Positions 24,301-36,480 of a DNA stretch of 64,000 nucleotides are shown piece by piece. Under the pieces are notes generated by a model. That model was not told the DNA's origin, did no database searches, and worked only from the letters and a program-made list of their open reading frames with translations. A program made the position numbers and the translations under genes. The stretch is from Ulva prolifera. Its lineage: Eukaryota; Chlorophyta; Ulvophyceae; Ulvales; Ulvaceae. The stretch spans positions 2,592,800 through 2,656,799 of the forward strand of contig CM041198.1 in assembly GCA_023078555.1 (NCBI GenBank). Direction: 5' to 3'. Position 1 is the first letter of the stretch, and every line of letters starts with the position of its first letter.

Positions 24301-27300
24301 CATCAGCTTTTCTGTGTCCGCAGCTTGTTGCCGAGTTCCAGCCTGCCGAGGGTGCTCCAAAATCTTGCAGAACATTCACGGTGTACAATCGCAGATAGTA
24401 AACCCATCTCACTCCCCACGCCCACTGCGTGTGTCTCCCTGCAGAGCTCCTGCAGACTCATGGCATGAGCGGGCGGAGTCTCTCCCAGAAGGAGACAGCA
24501 AATGGGCGCAGTCGTTGCCTGCACCTGGAGTGATCCATCAACTCCCACCTACCCGGTCGTTTCATCGTTCCCCTGGAGTCACATTCCGGCAGTGTCCCGC
24601 TCATGCACACACGCCCTTGCATCTGATTCATCCATTCCTTCATCCCTACCAGGTCTGTACATCCGTCGACCAAGGCGTCTGTGCAGGGCACCTGGGCGAG
24701 CTCCGCGACGACTCCCGAGTCCCGCACTGACCGCAATGTCGTCTCGTCAGCGTCGTTCATGCATATGGCCACCGCAAGCCACAGCGCGCATGACAGCCCG
24801 CGCGACGCCACACCGGCGGCGCCGCCCCGCGGCCGTGGGTCCCGGTCCCACTCCCCTGCGAACGTGTTGCCCATGCTGCGCCGCTCCGCCGACGCGAGCC
24901 GCCGCCGGCCGTCCCGCCACCGCATGGCCACATCCGCAGCCGGCCATAAGCTCTCTGAGCGACCGGTCAGCGCGAGCTGCCCCCGCATGGCAGGCGCGCC
25001 GCCTACCGCCGCTTCAGGCCACCTCATCGGCGCCTCCGTGCAGCGCGGCCACGGCCGCCCGCGGAGCCGCTCGTCGGACTCCGTGGCTTCGCCACAGCAC
25101 GGCACAGCACATGTGGCCGTCGGCGCGGTGTCGGACGACACGTCTGTGACTGATCACGTAACACCCGAGGTCAGCGTGGTGTCTGTGCACGGAGAGGTGT
25201 CATCCTCCGCGGGTGATGCCGTGTCGTCCCTCTCGGGGCCGGAGAACAGCATGATGCTTCTCCAGAGCGTTGAGAGCGCCGGCGGTGCCGCGGCGGTCGC
25301 CGCCGCGGCGGTTCGTGCCGACGATGTGCCTTCACGGCACCCGGAAGCCGGCCGAACGGCGGCCGGCAGCGCCAGCCGCGGCGCGGGGCCCCGCTCCACC
25401 TCGGCATCGATCACCCGGACGTCCTCCCGGCGGACGTACCACATCAACCACACCGCCTCGGACAACACCCCCCTTGCGTCCCCTCCGGCCCCGCAACCCC
25501 TCCAGCCCCAGGTGGGGTCCTCCTTGCCGTCCCCCCGGCCCCATTCTGTCGGCACGGCCATCCGCCACAAAGAGGGTCCCCCGCCGCTCCCTCGCCTGCG
25601 GGAATCTGCGCCACGCATCGGCGGAGGACCGCATTCTGCCCGGGACACGGTCGAAAGCGACACAGGGGGCTCAGAGAGCATCACCGATGATCGCCGGTAC
25701 TATGCGTATGGAGGCCGATACCAATTGCCTGGTGTCGTCGAGCGTGGCCTGTCTCCGGCTGTGTCTCCGGCTGGCACCTCGACAGCGCGGCTGCGTGGTG
25801 TCGGCCCAGAATCCCGCGCAGTGGCCGCCGCGGCGACGGCGTCGCTCACGCGCGCGCGCCGCAGCAGCAGCATGCGCCGCACGCCGCGGCAGGTGATCCC
25901 GGGTCCCCCAGACTCGGCGCAGTCCCAGGATGGCCACGCGCACAGCGTGCTGATGCGGCTGGAGGCGCCGTCATCGACTGGCGTGGACTCGGCGCGCGTG
26001 CCGGGGCTGGGCCGGCAACGCAGCGCCGGCAGCCTGTACTCAGGAGCATACCCCAAGACTGGGGCGAGCTCTGGAGGGATTCAGGCGTGTACGATGGACG
26101 CTCTCGCGTCAGGGCCGGGTAGCAGTGGAACCCATGCGGTAAGCTCCAATCACTTCTTTGGTAGATGACCATGTCCCTGGCACCTGTGTCTTGCTGCACT
26201 ATGGCTGGCTGATTCCTCAGGTTCGCCCTGTCTCTTTGTATGGTGCTTTTCTACTCCTATCTGTGGTGACGTATGTACAGACTGTATACCTGGTGCGTTT
26301 CTGTGGATGTCTGGTGGCGTGTGCTGCTGGTCCTGAGTGGCTTCTCACGTACATAGTCTGTTAAAGGTGTGGCAGAAGTCTGGCAATGTCCAGGAGTGTT
26401 GCCAATTGACAGAGTCATCAGCTCATCCTGAGCTTCTAGCTGGACTCCCTTGACTAAACTGACATGACTAACATGGCCTGACATGCCACTGATGCAACAC
26501 ATGATGGTGAACTGCATGATCAATGCCATGATGCATGTGTGAGCACCAGCTCGCATGAACTGTTCTGGTGGGTCGGCCTGCATATATACCACCACAGGGC
26601 CTAGCGCCTGGCCCACTCTCATCTACCCAGTTCACCGCAACAACAGCACTGCCTCTGCCTTACCCATCTGTTCCCCAATCTGTAGCAACTCACCACACCA
26701 CAGCCATTGCAAACCACTCAGTTCAGCACGAACCATGAAACGAGGTTCAACCTGGAGCGAAGATGCTGTTGATCGTTCCGCTGGATGGCTCGTGTGTGTT
26801 GAGGTTGACACATCTGTATCTGTGGTGAGCCAGCTTGTGGCCATGTGAGGAGTCATTCGTTGAAGGGGTCACCAGCTGCAGCTACCCGCAACATTACTAC
26901 CCCGGAGTCCCCGCCCAGTCCGGGGCCGCGGGCGCTCCTCCTGCGCCGGCGTCGCAGGCGCCGCCGTCAGCCCCGGACAGCCTCGCCCGAGTCCGAGTCG
27001 CCCCCCTCGCAACACTCCCCATGCGTGCAGTACCGCGGCGCCGCCCGGCCCGAGTCGCAAACAAGTGTGACGCCCGTGCGGACGACACCCCACTATGCGT
27101 CGGCATACACGACCGGATACCCGCCGCTGTCTCGGCCGACTCCGCGGAATCGCGCCGGCGCGTACGGCCCCTCGTCGATGTCATCCGTCCACTCATACAC
27201 CTCTGCGCGCTCCTCTCGCGTCCCCGGAATGGACACGATGGACTCGCTCGTCGGGGCCGGGGCAGACAATGTAGCAGCCGCTCTTGCAGCAGACACGTAC

Positions 27301-29211
27301 GCGCCCGCGCCGCGCGACGGCGCCCGCCGCGCCGCGGCCCCGCGGCCTCGCCGCTCCGTCATTGCGCCGCAGCCACGCCAGGGCGCATTCACGTCACTGC
27401 CGGTGCTCCCGATGGGCACGCTCGCGATGCGGCCGCAGTCTGGTGACGGCCGCGGCGGCGCGAGCCGCGGCGGTGATTATGCTGGCGGCATCAACCTCGA
27501 TTCCCTCCTAGCGACCAACAACTCCGCGGACGGCGGCCTCCTTGGCTTCCTCGACCGCGCGGAGTCAGCACGCATCCCAGAGCCGGCGCTGCCGTTCCGC
27601 GAGACGATCTCCGAGAACAACGGAGAGCATCGCAACCCGAAGCTCAGCGGCAGCGAGCTCTACAGCACGCTCCTCGGCTCGCTGCGGGAGAGCCTCTCCC
27701 GTGGCCACAACCAGGTCGTCGCGGCGAGCGCGATCCCCGGGGTCGGCGGCGGTGGCGGTGGCAGCCTCGCGGCGTCGTCGTCGATCGCCGCACCTTCATC
27801 CGTCCCCGGGCCCGTCAGTATGGCGGAGCCGTCCGCGTCAGCGCCGGTGGCTCCGGCGTCGAAGCGCGGCGCGAGCAAGGAGCCGAGCGGCCGCGGCGGC
27901 CTGATGCGCCGGCGCCGGCGCCACGGCCCCCGGCTCAATCCCTCTGCGCTGTCACAGGTGCAACTGAGCCTGGAGCAAGGGCACCACACCGACAGCAGTG
28001 TTGTGCCGGTGCACCTCTTTCTGCCGCCAGTCAAGGTACGTCTGCGCCTACTGCTGCAACCTGCTCAAGCGCCAGATGTGACACAACACAGAATATCCGG
28101 TCCCGGTCATCCGGAATCGTCGATTTCCGGCCAGGATACGGCTGAGCAAACTGAGGTGTACTTGACAGTTTGCTTTGCTCTTTACATTGTCCTCATGTAC
28201 TGTGCTGCGTGCCCGGTTTAGCTTTCGTTTGTTGTGCCGTTGCGGCTCGGTGCCGCGGTGCATATCGGCAGTGTTTGCACAAAATCGTTGTGTAGTGCGT
28301 GCCACAGACATGCATGCGTCTCACGCCAGCGTGGTCTTGCATTGCTGAGGGATCCGTGTGTGCAGATCACAGCCAAGTCTCGCCGCGGCACGCTTCGGCC
28401 GCCACGCCCGACCTTCGCCGCCCACCCGTCCCCAGACTACTCCAAGCAGAGCCGCGACGGCAGCAGCAAAACTGCAGCGAACCCCCCCGCCGCCCCACCT
28501 CCCCCCGTGGCGCCCCTGCCTCCCCCGCTCCTGCCGGCCCTCTCCCACGGAACCCAGGGCACACAGAATACCTCCCCCGGAACCCTGGAGGGCCAGGCGT
28601 CGCGGCCCCTGTCCACCCCTCCGACATTCCCGTGCGGCGGGGAGTCTCCGCGGACCCCAACCCAGGAGATCGGGAGCACGAACCTTGGTGACCGGGCGCG
28701 GGTCCGCGGGAACGCGGGGGTCTCCGTAGTCGGCACGCACGACTCGCCGGAGATCCTGGCTCCGGAGGCGGCGCAGCGCGGCGCGCGTTCGCGGTCCCTC
28801 CTCCGGCAAACGAGCCGGACCAAGTCCGGCGTGAAGTCCAGCACGAAACGGATGCTTGCATCGTCGACGATGTCCGATGCGAGCGGTGACACAGCGGTGG
28901 CCGCAGTGCGGGCGACAGCCGCCGCGCAGGCGGCCGCGGCCACAGCCCCCGTGACGGTCCTCAACGCTACACCCTCCCGGCCCACGAGCCGGATGTGGTT
29001 GCCATGCATTTCGGCTCCTCGAACGATCGACGAGGGCGGCAGCGAGAGCGTGCACAATGGTGGCGTGACAACAGGGGCCGCGAGCAGTGCTTCGCGGAGC
29101 CAAAACGGCGGCCAGAAGGGGTCTGCAGCGTCGTCCTCGAACCAGGTGGCGGCGTCGGGCAACGGGAATGTGTCACTGTTTAAGTGGGGCCTTCGGATGT
29201 CTTGCCTGTGA
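21316..29211 (+). CDS. Large disordered Ser/Pro/Ala-rich protein, multi-exon
   Basis: I read this as one gene of unknown function. Likely exons: 21316-21642 (donor GTGCGT), 22001-22645 (acceptor GATGCAG, donor GTGCGA), about 24653-26138 (acceptor CTACCAG, donor GTAAGC), about 26866/26882-28035 (donor GTACGT) and 28366-29211 (acceptor GTGTGCAG, stop TGA). Phases agree between the first two exons and between the last two. The 26138 to 26.87 kb junction is one base off with the best acceptor, and exons between 22.65 and 24.65 kb are missing from my model. The protein is low in complexity: Ser, Pro, Ala, Arg and Gly dominate, with poly-Gly and poly-Pro tracts (PPAAPPPPVAPLPPP near 28480-28530) and an Arg run near 26945. 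One more ordered segment lies at about 27500-27720. No catalytic domain was seen. The exons are far richer in G+C than the introns. It could be a scaffold, wall-associated or regulatory protein, or two adjacent genes. Confidence 0.5.
22646..24652 (+). other. Long intron or gene gap within the 21.3-29.2 kb unit
   Basis: G+C content drops and TG/CA words return. A possible small exon lies near 24446-24600 after a TCCCTGCAG acceptor, but its phase does not fit. I see no transposon in it. Confidence 0.35.
24044..24065. repeat. (CA)n microsatellite
   Basis: About eleven uninterrupted CA dinucleotides, in the putative intron of the large plus-strand gene. Confidence 0.9.
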
Positions 29212-31761
29212 GCAATATGCATGTCATGGTGCTTTGATGGACGCTGGATCGTTTTCCTGTCTTGGGGTGCTGACCCGGTGCTGATGGAGTCTGTCCAGTG
29301 CACGAAGGGGCATGGGGCCGGTCAGCGGGCCATCCCAGGGAGAAGGAATGTCAGCCTGGCACGCCGCGTGCTCTTTGCCCTCCCCCCATGCGCAGAGCTT
29401 TCCACCCGAATTATACCATCTGTAGGTATAGGGAGCTGCGGATCCCGCGCTGGGAGCTGTGCGAACAACCCAGATCCTCATGCCGGTAGGTGCGTGGTGT
29501 ACCTGTGGCTAGGGTGCGGTATCACGCGGAGACAGTCGGTAGCAGGTGGACGCTGCTGCTCTGCTGCGCAGCACTGCGTGCTGTCCAGCGTGGTTGGCTA
29601 TGCGTGTCAGCAGCTGGATGCGTGGTGCCTCTATGGTATGTTGGAGCAGGGAAGGGGGGGCAGGGGCAGAGAGGGTGCTTCGAATAAATGGAGTGCGCGT
29701 CGTGACGGCGCTTCGGGATAGAACCCAGGGTTTTCACGTGTTTTTGCAGCGTTTTTAAGGGTAGCGTGGGTTGACACTTTGACTATGGGGAGGCGGGGGA
29801 GGGGGGATGTGTGTCTGAGGGCTTGTTCGATCAATTCGCGATGGGACTGCCGCCATACCATACTGTGGGGCGGGGTGGCGTATGCGCACTGCTGCTGAGT
29901 CTTGCTAGCACGTGTCGCGGGGTTGAGGAGCATCGCTGGCAGACACCGGGGCTGCTGGGTAGCTGTCCTGCCACGGCTGATGTACACTACTGGGGGTCCC
30001 GTTTTTCCTCTCCCTGGTTCATGACCGCATTTGCAAGGAGACCTGCGGCATGGCTGAGAGTGTGCTTGAGGCATGGTCCTTGCAGTGTGTTGGGATTTGA
30101 TTTGTTGTCCACTGCGTGTTGAATTTGTGCATGTCTGACTCATTAGAGTATGAAGGAGTCAAATGATCCTGTTTGGTGATTGCTAGCTACGGCTGTAACC
30201 GATATGACATGTAAAGTAAAGTAAATCTGAATTTACTGAGCCGTATCCTATTGGACATTGACAACTCCGAATGAACGTGACCACATATGCCGATGTGTGT
30301 GTGCGTGTGGGTATGTACGTGATACAGCCATTGGAAAGTAGGTGACTGCTGCAGGGGATCCGGGCAGAGAGCGTCATATTGTTTAGTTGTTTGGCTGTTT
30401 CGCATGCTCGCCATGTCCGTGCTGAGGATTCGAAGGGCTGAGGTGTGCCAGAGGTATCAATGCCATTCTGCATTGATTACGAAGAACCACACAATATCTC
30501 AGACACGCCTCTACAGACCAGCCTGTTGACTGTAGGCTTGTCGGCTGGACCATTGTCAGCTGTAGGACTAGGTGACCCTGCGTCAAGGACACAAATATCC
30601 GCATGTTCTTCTGAGCAGGGAACATGGCGATGTAACCGCTCGCCAGCCACCACGGTCTGATACATTTGACAATCCCTGGGACTAGTTTGTTCAGCCAACC
30701 ATGTTACATTGAACAAGTATTTTGTCCGAGCGCTGGGCACATCAAGCCAGATTCATAGGCTCCAAAATGACCGGCGCACTGTTGCGGCAGATCTACCAAG
30801 AATGTGGTGCCGGGCTTCTCGTCGCCGGCGCGACGATATGCAATACAATGTTGTTCAGGTGTAGTCCCGTGCCTGTCGGTGCATTTGTGCGACAGCAGTA
30901 CAAGAACTTTCCTGTGCCTGTCCTTGGCACTGTGCCTGCTATGAAAATACCGCTTCCGTCTGCGTACGCTCAGCATCTTTTCATGTTTTTTTCTGTCTCT
31001 GCGGCGAGATGCTTGTAGACTTCATGCTCCAGTTCAGCATAGCGCCAGAGATAAGTCGTGGCACGTTCCTAGCTTGCTCGTCGGCTGCTGTCAGACTATG
31101 CTGTCACGTCAACAAAACAACTGGAGTCGCTTATAGCGACCGCTTGTACGCGCTGCTTCACAGTGAATGATGATGCAACAGCGGAGTGACCAACGGGGAA
31201 CTAAAGAAACATACGTGTTTCATGACAATTGCAGCAAGTGCCCAACGACCAATAACAAACGATTCAAAATTATCAGAGCAACCAACCGCGAGCCCTTACA
31301 TGTATCCGTGTTTGTAGCCAACATGTCAGCCTTGAGAAGTCATAGAGCGCGGGCACTCGCCGCAGACGTTATGTACCTGTACTTGGAATTGAGAACACAA
31401 CCGCACAATGAGCCACATCTGTAAGGACGCCTTGGCATAGTCCCTCACTTTGCGTCGGCGGCAAGCTACTGCATCAACGTTTGCAGAAAATTTATTCCGG
31501 CTTGGTGCATATATATGAGCGTTTCGTTTCCCGGGAGGTTGTATGTGAGACGGCATCGTGCTAGTTGTCTTTGGCAATGGAGATTAGGCCGGGTTATGCG
31601 TGCCAACACATGGTGGATGCACATGTATGCACCCCACCCCCGCCCCTTCGTCCCGTTACATATGCGCCTCAAACGGTGTGTGTGCGGAAATGGAGGCGGA
31701 GGCGCAAAAAAAAGTCCCCCGATGTCTTACATACATAACACATGAGCTCTATTTACAAGTT
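29212..31761. other. Intergenic stretch, no gene supported
   Basis: Several frames of 70-170 codons occur on both strands, none with a recognisable motif or a splice chain. I see no repeat pair and no RNA gene. Confidence 0.4.
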
Positions 31762-32394
31762 CTACATAGATATACAACAGTTATGCCAACACAACACAAC
31801 AGCCATGAGTATGCCAACACACCAACACTGCTTCTCTCCTTGAGGCAAGGCAGCGAGGACCTCCTCACCGTGTGCGATCGGGGCCTCAAACATGCCCGCA
31901 ACCATCTGAGCATTCAAACGCGCGTCATGCACAACATCATCCCATGGCACGTCATCGGGTTCAGTGGAAAGGGACTTGCAGTGGTACACGCGCACGAAAT
32001 CACCACGCACACGCATGTCTCGCACAACGTTCCGTAACGGTTGGCGTGGTCGAAACATGTTTTCATGGAGAACCGTCTCGGTCGTGAAAGCAAGATCAGA
32101 CATGTTACGCACCCGGGTTGCCGCAACATACAATGCGGCATTATGGGCATTAGCATCAAGCGTCGTATCGGCACTTGATGTCGAGTGCGCAACACAATGC
32201 GTGCTCCCGAGGTCAATGGTGGAGCTGAGCATGGGCGATGCCACTCTAGCGGCAGAGGGAACGAGCGGCACCATTACACGACACGCCACAAGGCGGTTGG
32301 AATGATCAAGCACTAGCTTTGGCGCGGGGTAGACCCTCACGCCATCATTGACAACATCCGACGGGGAGCGATCCGAGCAAACAAGCACAAACAC
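31762..32394 (-). pseudogene. Possible SF1 (Pif1-like) helicase C-terminal fragment
   Basis: A 210-codon frame. Its middle has a segment (TTLDANAHNAALYVAATRVR) comparable to helicase motifs V-VI of Pif1/Helitron helicases (TLDxV..., YVALSRV), followed by MSDL. The segment before it (VRVYPAPKLVLDHSNRLVA) could be the preceding strands. No Walker A motif is present in the window. The match is weak, and other sources, such as an unrelated transposon ORF, are possible. The stop is at 31762. Confidence 0.4.
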
Positions 32395-32760
32395 GTGGCC
32401 CTCATCAAATCTTCCATCTCCATGTTCCGTGTCAGAAACCGATCCGGTGTCTTCTCAATGACATCATCAACTGTCACTTGTGCATGCTGCGCCGGATAGG
32501 TGGCCTCTTGCACGCATGACGGACCCACCCGTGATGCCCGTCGTCCGCCGCCTGAGCTGCCTGAGTGCCTGACAACTAGATGTCAGGCCCAATGACGGCA
32601 CCCAGGTGCTTATGTATGACACGGTGCACCATGATAGATGCGGCCTTACAGGGATCGGCATGTCTGCTCTCACAAGCGTGGGTGGGCACACCTTCTCGGT
32701 CAAGTTGCACACCATGAGACTCATGCGCCTCGCCTTCGTTGTTGCAAATTGAGGTTGGGG

Positions 32761-33030
32761 GCTGCTTCAGGGGCAGCCGCGGCCTCGGGCTCCGGGTCAC
32801 CAGGACCTGCCGCACCCTGTAGAGGGGCTGCGGGCGCATCCAGAGCGGAGGCTGCTTTAGGGGCAGCCGCGGCCTCGGGCTCTGGGTCAGCAGAACCTGC
32901 CGCACCCTGTAGAGGGGCTGCGGGCTCCTCCAGAACGGGGGCTGCTTCCGGGGCAGCCGCGGCCTCGGGCTCTGGGTCAGCAGGACCTGCCGCACCCTGT
33001 AGAAGGACTGCGGGCTCCTCTTGTATCAAG
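32761..33030 (-). repeat. Three 90-bp tandem repeats coding a Pro/Ala-rich linker
   Basis: Units start at 32761, 32851 and 32941. Each encodes 30 residues on the minus strand with the core PAAPLQGAAG and PEPEAAAAPEAAP. The repeats lie between the integrase and the missing RT of Copia-E, where Copia polyproteins have a low-complexity linker. The frame stays open through all three units although the rest of the element is decayed. Confidence 0.85.
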
Positions 33031-33096
33031 CATGAAAGAGTGGTTGGCAAACCAGTGTGGCCTCCATCCGACAAACATCTTCTCGATGGTGCCATC

Positions 33097-33992
33097 AGGC
33101 ATGCTGACACGAAGGGATGAATGGGAGGGGTCGCGGTGAAACCATACCGCATCCCCCCGTAGCACTTAGGCGTATTAGTTGCGTCTCTTGAGAAATCCGG
33201 CTGGAAGTATGGGCACGCAGCCATTTGTAGAGTACCGCAAATTTGGTGTCACCCCGGTAAGCCATGCATGGAGCATAATGCACGTGGAACATGTCGTTCC
33301 TACTGTTTTCTTCACACGCGAGGTTTTCTTCATGGCTTCGTCTAATATATTATCTATATTCTCGTACCTTTCGAAGCTGCCGTTGTTGTTGACCAGGGTC
33401 CCCGACAACTTTGCCAGCTTCTCCCTCCTCATCAATGAGACTTATATCCTTCAATGTGTTCTTCCGAGGGCACTTCCAAGTATGATAATATGTCTCCTAG
33501 TGATCATGCAGAAGACATGTAGGCTCTTCTGATGTAGCTGTGATCTTGGCCAATGATACGCCCATCTCCTTAGGTTTGGAACATGAATTGCTTGTGTGCC
33601 GCGGACACCACCGGGTCGCCTCTACATCCCCTGCTAAGTGTGCGTAGGCCGCACTTGTCGGGACTCGTTTCATATTTGTCTACATATGTGTGAAATAAAC
33701 ACTGGGTTCATGCTCTAGCAGCTGCGGCCATATTCCCCTCATGGTCTTGCATCTTAGCTTGTCATACTCTGCAGCAAATGCTTCCGGCCTCCTTGGCACG
33801 AAGGTCTTGAAGGTTCTTGTAGAGGGATGTATTTCCTGCTGCATCTTCTTGCCCTTCCATAATGATATCAACAACCTTCTTCAGGTGGGGGTGAATCTTG
33901 GCATGTTTGTACCCCTTCACATGAGGGATGGCATCCACCACACTGCCTGACCTGAGCATCCTTAAAGTCCACAACATAGCTGCTTCTTGCAT
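33097..33992 (-). pseudogene. Copia-E integrase fragments
   Basis: Decayed pieces in several frames: REAAMLW-like pre-integrase text (33992-33762), a KMQQEIHPSTRTFKTFVPRR segment expected after the zinc-binding Cys pair (about 33840), a possible VSAAHKQFM stretch near 33.58 kb, and a LHAWLTGVTPNLRY segment near 33.27 kb that matches the integrase C-terminal half (TGxxPxLxxLRVFGC pattern). The three catalytic acidic residues cannot all be found. Confidence 0.5.
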
Positions 33993-34033
33993 TGCGCCTT
34001 AATCCAACTCATGGATCTTTTCAGTAGTCTCCT

Positions 34034-34625
34034 TCATCTCATTCCTGCCATGTACCGGCTTTGTGACCGGATCCACCAAACATCATTCACATGGGATGCA
34101 GCCAGCGGTAGCCTGCATCCCTCATTTGAGATGATCGGGTCACACTGAACATTGTAGAGACGAGTGACTTTGTCGCCTGTCAGGCGCTGCTTGAAGCCAT
34201 TGTAAAGAACAATCTTATCATTCTCGCTTGTGTACAAGAGCCGTGCTTCATCAACACGGTTTAGTGATATCAAGTTGTCTTGCAGCCTCGGGACATGCAA
34301 CACGATCTTCTCTACCTCGTCACTGAAATGATTGGTCAGCTTCACCGTGCCAACGGCTAAAATTTCCCTTAGTCTGATTGATAGCTACAATACATGTCGA
34401 ATGCATGGCGGTGCTGTCATGAAAATATTCATATTTGATCACCATACGATCAGTGGCGGCTAAATCAAAGAGCCATCTAGACTCTGTGACGCAACATTTG
34501 CAATGTACACAATTGCAATGGTGCTTGGAGGGCAAGATGCATGATTGGCGATGGCACCGGAACCTTTGCCACTGCCACGGTATCCATAGCCACGGCCATG
34601 GCCTCTGCCATGGCGTGCGCCTCAA
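34034..34625 (-). pseudogene. Copia-E gag end, protease and pre-integrase fragment
   Basis: Two overlapping minus frames, 34625-34320 and 34345-34034. The first has the aspartic-protease-like SRWLFDLAATDRMV (the usual WxxDSGATxHM pattern with changes). The second has VEKIVLHVPRLQDNLISLNR and then LYTSENDKIVLYNGFKQRL, typical of the strand-rich region between protease and integrase. A frameshift near 34.33 kb separates them. Confidence 0.65.
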
Positions 34626-35003
34626 CCAGCATTGGGATCATTCTCATATGCAGGCTGATCATCCTTAAGAAGCACTGCAGAATCATGTGGCCCAGCCCGT
34701 GGCACTACTCACATCGATGTCTCTGATCCGCGCTTATGTCACACAGTCTAGACCGGGATGATGCCGACGTGCAGTTTTTGATAGGTGCCTGGGAGAATCG
34801 CAGGCACGTCATCAAATGAGGGCAGAGTGGGCCGAGGCTTGAGCCATGATGAAAAATATGATTCATCAAGAGCTGCAAGAAAGTTCATAAAGAATTCGTT
34901 TTCTTTGTGTGTTTGTGATGAGATCGTAGTGCACTTGCGATTCTCGTATGTTCAATGACACATGGCTTGAGCAGAAACCAATGCGTAATGCACTGCACGC
35001 ACA

Positions 35004-36304
35004 TCAGTTTAGCAGTGTATGTTGAGTGACGTACCCCGGCTTCATCGACAGCCTCTCCCGGGGCCGCGTCCGCATGTGCTTCTGCAATTTTGATAGCCGC
35101 CGTAGAGTCGCCCTTGCAGTTGTAGCGAAAGAGATATCCCAAGTCTGCATTCCCTGCGCCATGGAAACGAGGGAATGGTATCCTGTGTGCATCAGAATGT
35201 GGGGGGAGTAGCTTGCGACCCTGCTGTCGTCGGCGCCGCGCCATGGATTCGAGTGATCCGATGCATCGCAGTATGTGCTCAACACGGGCAGCTGAGGGAA
35301 GCACCAGCAGCAATGACTACCGAAGGGCGGCCCGCAGCAGCGCAAGGAGTGCTTGTATGAATGGAAAGATAGCAACTGTGCACGAAGCCCCGGGAATCGT
35401 TCCTCTTCGTCGTCTGTAGGGATATGTGACCACACGACACGTCGACTTGAGCCGGCGTCCACACCGGCCCTTTGTACTTCGCGAGCATGTGGCAGTGAGG
35501 GTTGCTGCGCTTGTGCCACTCGATGACATCGAGGCCCCATTCCTCCTGGCCCGCATCGAACGGGATGTAGGCGCCGTTTTTTAGCTTCTTCCGGACTTCG
35601 ACTCACAGGTGGTTGAAGATGCGCGCTATGATCATGACGAGGTGGGGCAAGTGCGCGTCTTTGTGAACATTGCCACCGTAGGTCACTGTGACGAAGATGA
35701 TGTTCTCGATGCCGTAGAATGCTACTACTGACATGCAATCTAGCACGCGGGCGTTGAGGTACCGTGGACCTGTAGATGTTTGTATCTATCAACAACATAA
35801 TTTGCATGTAGTTTTGTGCAGACGGCATCGGTGTAAAACCAGCTGGTGCGCACCTCCGGCGCCACTTGCTGGGATGTGGGAACCACTGCGTTGCTCTACA
35901 AGGTTGTGGCCACCGTAACTGTGGTCGAGGTCTTCGAGCGTGTAGGTGTGTGTGTCAATCGCGCTCGTTGCGTTTTGGAAGTAATTGAGGAGGGAGGATT
36001 CGATGACATTCCATTTGCACAACAGCCACTCTTGGACGAGCTGTGGGCTATGGAGCCAGTGGAGCAAATCTTGCTGGTGGAGCAAAAGAAAGCGAGCCCA
36101 TTTCCGCAGTGTCATCTTCTGCCCTGCTCTAGTGTACACGTCTTCTTTTGGGCACAAGCCCCTTGGGACGGGGAATATAGCTGGGAACGCGAGGACGTCA
36201 ACCTCGGCGCCTTGCATAGGACGACCTCGAGTTGGGTCGTCACGCGGCCGCTTCAGTAGCAGTAGCTCAGGCGGCAACTGATGTGGGTCGCCGGTGTGGT
36301 ACAC
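35004..36304 (-). pseudogene. Helitron-like N / Rep nuclease region
   Basis: The frame from 36304 has the Helitron-like N start (EVDVLAFPAIFPVPRGLC, then LRKWARFLLLHQQDLLHWLH). Downstream, in other frames, are YGIENIIFVTVTYGG (about 35.70 kb), EEWGLDVIEWHKRSNPHCHM followed by LAKYKGPVWTPAQVD (35.55-35.43 kb) and YLFRYNCKGDSTAAIKIAEA (about 35.13 kb). PHCH is at the place of the HUH metal-binding motif of rolling-circle Rep proteins, and the later piece matches the KYxxKG region. A TGA at about 35.6 kb and several frameshifts make it a pseudogene. Confidence 0.75.
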
Positions 36305-36342
36305 ATCGGATACTTCAGGGCCGCCGTCTCCCTACACAAACC

Positions 36343-36402
36343 GCATCGCGATGCTGCTTTGCTGCTTTCCCCATCGCGATGCTGCTTTGCTGCTTTGCTG
36401 CA
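36343..36402 (-). repeat. Two copies of a 28-bp unit within the Helitron remnant
   Basis: CATCGCGATGCTGCTTTGCTGC occurs twice at 28-bp spacing, between the N-terminal domain and the Rep domain frames. The second copy has an extra GCTGCTTT. It may have caused the frame loss in this part. Confidence 0.75.
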
Positions 36403-36480
36403 TGTATTCACTCAACTCGACTTCACGCTTGGGGCCGGCGGTGACGGGGGTCCTGGCGATGATGCTGCGGCATCTTTCTA

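Larger units (their letters stand above)
32600..34740 (-). mobile_element. Copia-E, fragmented Ty1/Copia element inside the Helitron
   Basis: From right to left on the minus strand: a CCHC zinc knuckle at about 34.68-34.73 kb broken by a TAG codon (CE*CHGLGHMILQC), a Gly/Arg-rich tail, a protease-like WLFDLAATDRMV at about 34.48 kb, a GAG-pre-integrase segment (LHVPRLQDNLISLNRVDEAR), integrase fragments (33.1-34.0 kb) and an Ala/Pro-rich linker made of 90-bp repeats. Reverse transcriptase and RNase H are missing, as is the start of gag. No LTRs were recognised, so the limits are approximate. It has many stops and frameshifts and appears older than Copia-A and Copia-C. Confidence 0.65.

Noticed and set aside
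24458-28861. Long minus-strand ORFs opposite the G+C-rich exons
   Set aside because: High G+C lowers stop frequency on both strands; the plus frames have matching splice sites and the minus frames do not.
32638-33120. Plus-strand ORF rich in Ala/Gly over the 90-bp repeats
   Set aside because: Shadow of the Copia-E linker repeats, whose minus-strand frame fits the element's order.
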